Position numbers and translations under genes: made by a program
In this document: positions 59,893 through 64,000 of the stretch, piece after piece
Layout of the letters: every line of letters starts with the position of its first letter
Numbering within the stretch: position 1 is the stretch's first letter
DNA from: Halanaeroarchaeum sulfurireducens
Lineage (GTDB): Archaea; Halobacteriota; Halobacteria; Halobacteriales; Halobacteriaceae
Length of the DNA: 64,000 nt
Reading direction: 5' to 3'
Assembly (NCBI RefSeq): GCF_001011115.1
Contig: NZ_CP008874.1
Span: 930,001 to 994,000, forward strand
Notes under the pieces: model-generated
Seen by the model: only the letters and a program-made list of their open reading frames with translations
The model's database searches: none
What the model was told of the DNA's origin: nothing

Positions 59893-60888
59893 GGGTGAGT
59901 ACGTTCGATCCCTCGTAGCACCCTTCGCCTCGATTAAATTGTAGTGTTGCATCTTGTCCAGGTGGTTCCGAACCATTCGCTTCGAGACCGGCTGTTCTGC
60001 CTGCTCTGTATATTCCTCGTACAAGTCCTTCGGGGCGATCGCATCTTCTTCCACGATAATCTCGTAGATGATGCGCTGGTCCTGCGTCAGCTTGCTCAGG
60101 CTTTGCTGACGGATTTCCGAAGCGGCTTCCGGTATCGCTTCATCGATGATGTCGTCAGTAATCCGCTCTTCCTGGCCTCGGTGAGCGGCTTTTGCGGCCT
60201 GCCGGAGAATCCCGATCGCCTTGCGCGCATCGCCCGCGGCCGCGTCCGCGATTGTTGCTATTTGGTCGTCGGTGATAGTCTCCGGCCGAAGCCCCCAGCG
60301 AACCCGGTCCTGGAGAATCGCTTCCAGTCCATCCTGTGAGTAAGGTTCGAAGCGGATGCGCGAACAACTGGTTAACCGACTCGCCAGCCGGTCGTCGAGC
60401 CCGGAGAACAACTCTTCTTCGCGGTTGCCGATGAGGACCATCGTGAGATTCTGGATGTGGTAGAGGTCATAGAGTACAGATTTGTCTTCGAGTTGGTCTA
60501 CCTCGTCGATGATGACGACGTACTGCCCGTTCTCGTAGTTCCGCAATCGCTCCAGCAGTTCGTCCGTGGGCGTGGACTGGCGGTGGATATCCAGCGTCTT
60601 CCCGACACCTTCGAGGATGCGATAAAGCAACTTGAACCGGCTGTGGTCCTCCCAGGCGTTGACGTACTGCGTCTCAATATCGATGGCATTCTCCCGCAAC
60701 CTCTCCAGGACGAACCGGCTGATGCACGTCTTGCCGACTCCACTCGGCCCGAAAATCATGGCCGTCTCGCCGGAGTCACCGTCCGTAACGGGTTCCAGTG
60801 CGTTCGTGAGGATATCCATCTTGTTGCTCCGGTGTTTCACCTCCTTGGGGACGAATTCCGGCTGGAGGACACGGGCGTCGACGATCAT
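59884..60888 (-). CDS. Short Orc1/Cdc6-family AAA+ ATPase
   Basis: A 334-aa Orc1/Cdc6-like protein. Walker A GPSGVGKT is at 47-54, Walker B VVIIDEVDQL at about 124-133, and sensor motifs LIGNREEEL and GDARKAIGILR follow. A C-terminal winged helix (about 255-330) includes EDAIAPKDLYEEYTEQAEQP. It is about 70-80 residues shorter than origin-binding Orc1 proteins and lies in an accessory region beside a large P-loop protein, so it may serve a mobile or defence system rather than an origin. No origin-like repeat set (ORB) is seen, only TTCCGGAAAG repeats upstream. The -strand TATA ACTTATGA near 60917 fits a leaderless start. Confidence 0.85.
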   Translation of the reverse strand: MIVDARVLQPEFVPKEVKHRSNKMDILTNALEPVTDGDSGETAMIFGPSGVGKTCISRFVLERLRENAIDIETQYVNAWEDHSRFKLLYRILEGVGKTLDIHRQSTPTDELLERLRNYENGQYVVIIDEVDQLEDKSVLYDLYHIQNLTMVLIGNREEELFSGLDDRLASRLTSCSRIRFEPYSQDGLEAILQDRVRWGLRPETITDDQIATIADAAAGDARKAIGILRQAAKAAHRGQEERITDDIIDEAIPEAASEIRQQSLSKLTQDQRIIYEIIVEEDAIAPKDLYEEYTEQAEQPVSKRMVRNHLDKMQHYNLIEAKGATRDRTYSPSG

Positions 60889-60934
60889 GGACTAGATGGG
60901 TTGGTGACGTGACATCATAAGTGGCAGGGTGACG

Positions 60935-60955
60935 TTTCCGGAAAGTTCCGGAAAG
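60935..60955. promoter_or_regulatory. Tandem TTCCGGAAAG repeats upstream of Orc1/Cdc6
   Basis: TTCCGGAAAG occurs twice in direct succession (60936-60945 and 60946-60955). Each contains the palindrome TTCCGGAA. They lie about 20-35 bp upstream of the predicted TATA of the Orc1/Cdc6 gene, in the region shared with the divergent ATPase gene. The sequence resembles a shortened ORB core and may be where the Orc1/Cdc6 protein binds. Another TTCCGGAA occurs at 56698-56705. Confidence 0.55.
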
Positions 60956-61113
60956 GGATTTCGGGGGTGTCGAGTGTTTGCAGACCTTTAAGGCAAACAA
61001 AGGATTACCACGTTAGTAAGAGCCTATGACACATCGAAGAAATACTCTTTGCGTGATGATGGGCAAGAATTCGCCCTCTGGACCATCTGTCGTCTTTGGG
61101 CAAGAGGGATACA

Positions 61114-63906
61114 ATGACTGAAAAAGTGATTTCGGATTTCATCACCCCAAGCGAGGAGATCACCACTGCAGATGGTGAAATTAGTTCAGCGGGACTTCTT
61201 GACGAAGTCAACCTTTACAATCTCTATGACGACCGTGAGTCCCCTGAGCAAAATGCTCAACGCATCCTCGAAATCACCTACCCAACAGAAACCCTCACCA
61301 CCATCATCAAAAATACTGCTCGCACGCTCAATGGTGATGATGAATTCACCGAAGGTGGTCAAATCATTGGTGGCGGATATGGAAGCGGGAAAAGTCACAT
61401 CGAACTAGTCATCTACCACCTTTTCAACTCTCCTTCCATCGGCCAAGACTGGCTCGACCAGCAAGGTATCGAAGCCACTCTACCAGATAGTACTCGGGCT
61501 GCCGCTCTCCAGATGTTTAATTTGGACACGGAGTACAACCTCCTCTCAGAAGCAGTCGCGGACCATCTCGGAATTGAGACATGGGAAGGCGACACCCGCC
61601 TCCCAACTGTCCACCAGATTCGAGACACACTCGAAGGGGTGCCCACGCTCGTTCTGCTGGACGAATTCGAGCGATGGTTCGGGATGGCTGACAGAGCCGA
61701 ATATCGAGAGGACAATAAAGCGTTCCTCCAGAATCTACTCGAAGCCGCCGGACGCGATGACACGCAACTTAGTGTCTTTCTCTCGCTACTTTACGAAAAC
61801 GATGATGTCCAGGCAGTCGCGCAGCGGACAAACCCATTTACGTACGATCTTTCCTCCCGCCGGGACGAGAAGATTGATTTTCTGCTTCACCGACTAGTCG
61901 GGTCCGTAGACGACCCACCGGGGATCGGTGATCTGGCCAAAGAGTATACCAACGTCTACCGGCAAAACGACCAAATCCAACTCGAAGACTACCAACACTT
62001 CCAGGACCGTATCGAGAGGTACTATCCATTCCATCCAATGGCGTTGGACCTGTTGATGGAGAAGTATTCTGAACAGCGCATCAGTTCCGATGCTCGTGGA
62101 CTTCTCAAGTTCCTCACCCAGATTCTTGCAGACACATATTCGAATGTCGATTTGATCCTAACTGGCGATATCGATGTATTCGATTACGCCGATCGCTTCC
62201 AGTACATCGACAACGAACTCGTTGGAAAGTACATTAATGACTATCACCGCCTCCAGAATTCGGACGATTCCTTCGACGAGTACATTGAGGAACTTATCAA
62301 CATCGTCTTGCTTCATAGTCTCGCCCGGGCGGGCGAAGAGGGCGCAAATAAACGACAGATTCTGATGGGGACGATGCGGAAAGGTATTAACGCCCATCGT
62401 ATAATTCAGACATTCCGAGAAGATGTCTACGGCCATGCCTGGCACATCCATCGAATCAATGGCGAGTACGCCTTCGATACTGATGAGAACCCTGCCGCTC
62501 GGATAGAAAAGAAAGCCGAAGATATCCATAAACACGATGCGATCCACCGCGTCGAATCACTCGTTCGAAGGGGCCTCTTCGACAACCACAACAATGTTTA
62601 CATTCTGGACCCAGTGAATACTGAACAAGATATTCCGGACAACAAGGCGTTAAAAATCGTCGTGATGCTAAATGCAAAGGAGAGTTACGATGAAGAATTC
62701 AAGGCTCTAACGACTGGACAAGAGCGAGAGTTCCACAACACGCTGGCATTAGTTACTCCAGGAAAGCGGTCTAGTATCGATAATAACACGGGCATTATCG
62801 AGCTGGCTCGGAAAGTCGTCGCCGGAGAACAGTTGGACCGAGAGGAAGAGGTTCTTCCAGAGGGATTCAAGGAAATCCACGAACAGAACAAACAGAACCT
62901 CCACGACAGGGTGAGAGACAAATTCGGCACAGTTCATCGTTCGACCGGTCGAGGATTGTATCCCGAAGACCTCCCCAACGGCGACCACGTCGATTTCTAC
63001 GACGCCACAATCGACATCGTCAAACCGGACTACAGTCACCTGAAATCAGAAGTCGAAGACGCTATCGAAGACGCGGGTGCGGGCGGAATCCAGTATGAGC
63101 ACCTCCGGAACGATTTCTACCGGAACACCGAATACCCGACCCTTACAGGCGACGACGAACTGGAAGACGCTCTTGACGACTTGTGCCGTGATGGGGCCAT
63201 CAAAGCCGGGAACTACTTCGAAGAACGGTTACCCAATGTCGGGAATGACACAAATCTCGTCCACGAAAAATACGTCGAAGAAGACGATGAAGATGACGAA
63301 ACAGCCGAGATAACCATCGATACGACAGGGGTAACTAGTGCGGGTGACGAGTTAGATGGGGACAGTACCACCGGTTCTCCAACTGCGACTGAAGGTGGGA
63401 GTGGCGGTGATAGTGGTGTCCTCGAATGTCCGCAATGTAGGCGAGAATTGATCGGAAACACCTGCGAGTGTGGCTTCGAATTCGATGCGAGCGACGTGAA
63501 AGAGGGTAAGGTAACAGTCGAGGGCGCGACAACTAATGAGATTCTCGACGAATTCGGCCTGGACAATGAGCCGTCTGGGCCGAAGACACAATCCGTCCCG
63601 ATCATGGGCACGCTAGAGGCGGACAACAAGCCCGATATGATCGACACGCTGGAACGGAAAATCGGAATAGAGTGGGACATTCACACTGCAACAATCACCG
63701 TCGAGGGAACGCTAACGACCGAAGACCTCGAACACTATGGAATCGCGGCTGAGGCCCTCAATGAGAAGGTTTCAGTCAATGAGACGTTCGAAGTCGAGCC
63801 TGACGAACCCTTCTCCAGGCAGTCATTCCTCAGCCTGGTTTGGGATTTAAATGTGCCTGAACACGCCTCACTCGACGTCAGCATGCAGGTGGATAAAAAT
63901 GAGTAA
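61114..63906 (+). CDS. Large P-loop ATPase, BrxC/DUF499-like, probable defence component
   Basis: A 930-aa protein. The Walker A-like loop GGGYGSGKSH is near residues 86-95 and Walker B VLLDEFERWF near 180-190. The ITYPTETL segment before Walker A resembles the DUF499 group, while YGSGKSH is like BrxC of BREX. The middle is helical, about 760-790 contains a zinc ribbon (CPQCRREL...CECGFEF), and the C-terminus has beta-rich repeats. Proteins of this kind sense or process phage DNA in several systems. ATG 61114 follows GAGGG; a TTG at 61096 would add six residues. It is divergent from Orc1/Cdc6 and overlaps the next gene by 8 bp. Confidence 0.75.
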   Translation: MTEKVISDFITPSEEITTADGEISSAGLLDEVNLYNLYDDRESPEQNAQRILEITYPTETLTTIIKNTARTLNGDDEFTEGGQIIGGGYGSGKSHIELVIYHLFNSPSIGQDWLDQQGIEATLPDSTRAAALQMFNLDTEYNLLSEAVADHLGIETWEGDTRLPTVHQIRDTLEGVPTLVLLDEFERWFGMADRAEYREDNKAFLQNLLEAAGRDDTQLSVFLSLLYENDDVQAVAQRTNPFTYDLSSRRDEKIDFLLHRLVGSVDDPPGIGDLAKEYTNVYRQNDQIQLEDYQHFQDRIERYYPFHPMALDLLMEKYSEQRISSDARGLLKFLTQILADTYSNVDLILTGDIDVFDYADRFQYIDNELVGKYINDYHRLQNSDDSFDEYIEELINIVLLHSLARAGEEGANKRQILMGTMRKGINAHRIIQTFREDVYGHAWHIHRINGEYAFDTDENPAARIEKKAEDIHKHDAIHRVESLVRRGLFDNHNNVYILDPVNTEQDIPDNKALKIVVMLNAKESYDEEFKALTTGQEREFHNTLALVTPGKRSSIDNNTGIIELARKVVAGEQLDREEEVLPEGFKEIHEQNKQNLHDRVRDKFGTVHRSTGRGLYPEDLPNGDHVDFYDATIDIVKPDYSHLKSEVEDAIEDAGAGGIQYEHLRNDFYRNTEYPTLTGDDELEDALDDLCRDGAIKAGNYFEERLPNVGNDTNLVHEKYVEEDDEDDETAEITIDTTGVTSAGDELDGDSTTGSPTATEGGSGGDSGVLECPQCRRELIGNTCECGFEFDASDVKEGKVTVEGATTNEILDEFGLDNEPSGPKTQSVPIMGTLEADNKPDMIDTLERKIGIEWDIHTATITVEGTLTTEDLEHYGIAAEALNEKVSVNETFEVEPDEPFSRQSFLSLVWDLNVPEHASLDVSMQVDKNE

Positions 63907-64000
63907 CGCACTCTTCGGTGGGTCTGAACTCGACGCCCTACTCACTGGAGATACTGTCTTCGACGGTGTATTCGAAGCACTTCGACGCATCTGGGGAGAC
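63899..64000 (+). CDS. Start of the next gene of the ATPase operon (truncated by window)
   Basis: ATGAGTAA at 63899-63906 is both start codon and the preceding stop. The 34 visible residues begin MSNALFGGSELDALLTG and continue in frame to the edge. In related loci such a position holds a DNA methylase or helicase, but nothing in this fragment decides it. The overlap shows translational coupling with the large ATPase. Confidence 0.6.
   Translation, partial: MSNALFGGSELDALLTGDTVFDGVFEALRRIWGD

Noticed and set aside
59884-60955. Replication origin next to orc1/cdc6
   Set aside because: There is no AT-rich unwinding element or set of ORB repeats, only two TTCCGGAAAG units; the Orc1/Cdc6 protein is a short accessory-type form.
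61096-61113. TTG start for the large ATPase
   Set aside because: ATG 61114 has an SD-like GAGGG at the right spacing, and the added residues MGKRDT look non-conserved.

Overview
The window comes from a haloarchaeon (class Halobacteria). Proteins are acidic, base composition is mostly high GC, and several promoters are a TATA box about 26 bp before the start codon (leaderless transcripts). There is a Tat-exported lipoprotein, a two-domain TFS, an archaeal Thr tRNA, a haloarchaeal-type gamma-glutamylcysteine ligase, many PAS sensor kinases and IS200/IS605, IS1182-like and IS4-like elements. No species can be named.

Layout. 1-330: end of an IS200/IS605-type element and leader of a chemotaxis transducer (331-2691). 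2.9-6.2 kb: small membrane proteins and one unknown 464-aa protein. 6.4-10.5 kb: tungstate/molybdate ABC transporter (wtpA-wtpB-wtpC) followed by a ModE-like regulator. 10.6-12.7 kb: SRPBCC-like protein and a membrane protein. 12.8-14.8 kb: complete tnpA+tnpB element. 14.8-22.4 kb: surface protein, sensor kinase, CPBP protease, small membrane proteins. 20.9-24.3 kb: a 7TM sensor kinase gene split by an IS1182-like element that can be reconstructed to the base. 24.4-30.2 kb: a GC-rich structured non-coding stretch, MFS and AtoE-type transporters, a glutamine amidotransferase and gshA. 30.2-32.0 kb: tnpB-only element packed with small hairpins. 32.1-47.5 kb: chromosomal core (tfs, tRNA-Thr, TRAM protein, hemG, Usp, ilvD, HerA-like ATPase, TrkH, CNNM/CBS protein, XPB-like helicase, aldo/keto reductase). 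47.5-53.1 kb: envelope cluster of two alkaline-phosphatase-fold hydrolases, a flippase-like protein, a DedA protein and an arylsulfotransferase-like propeller. 53.2-54.8 kb: third TnpB, lacking the usual RuvC-II Glu, divergent from a tiny RHH-like gene. 55.0-64.0 kb: a lower-GC accessory island with an IS4-like transposase, a wHTH gene, a tight three-gene operon ending in a QueC-like enzyme, a short Orc1/Cdc6 ATPase, a large BrxC/DUF499-like ATPase and the start of a further gene.

Most interesting signals. (1) Arrays of perfect hairpins, usually 8-10 bp stems with 3-nt loops and a period of about 25-30 bp, in and around all three TnpB loci. They enter the TnpB reading frames, and their stems vary by compensatory changes. 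(2) The 57.5-59.9 kb operon, in which a small protein starting Met-Gly precedes an unknown protein and a QueC-like enzyme. This recalls nucleobase-conjugation defence systems but lacks the known Qat partners. (3) The TnpB/RHH pair with putative operator half-sites in the shared promoter. (4) The Orc1/Cdc6 plus large ATPase pair, probably the edge of a defence system continuing beyond the window.
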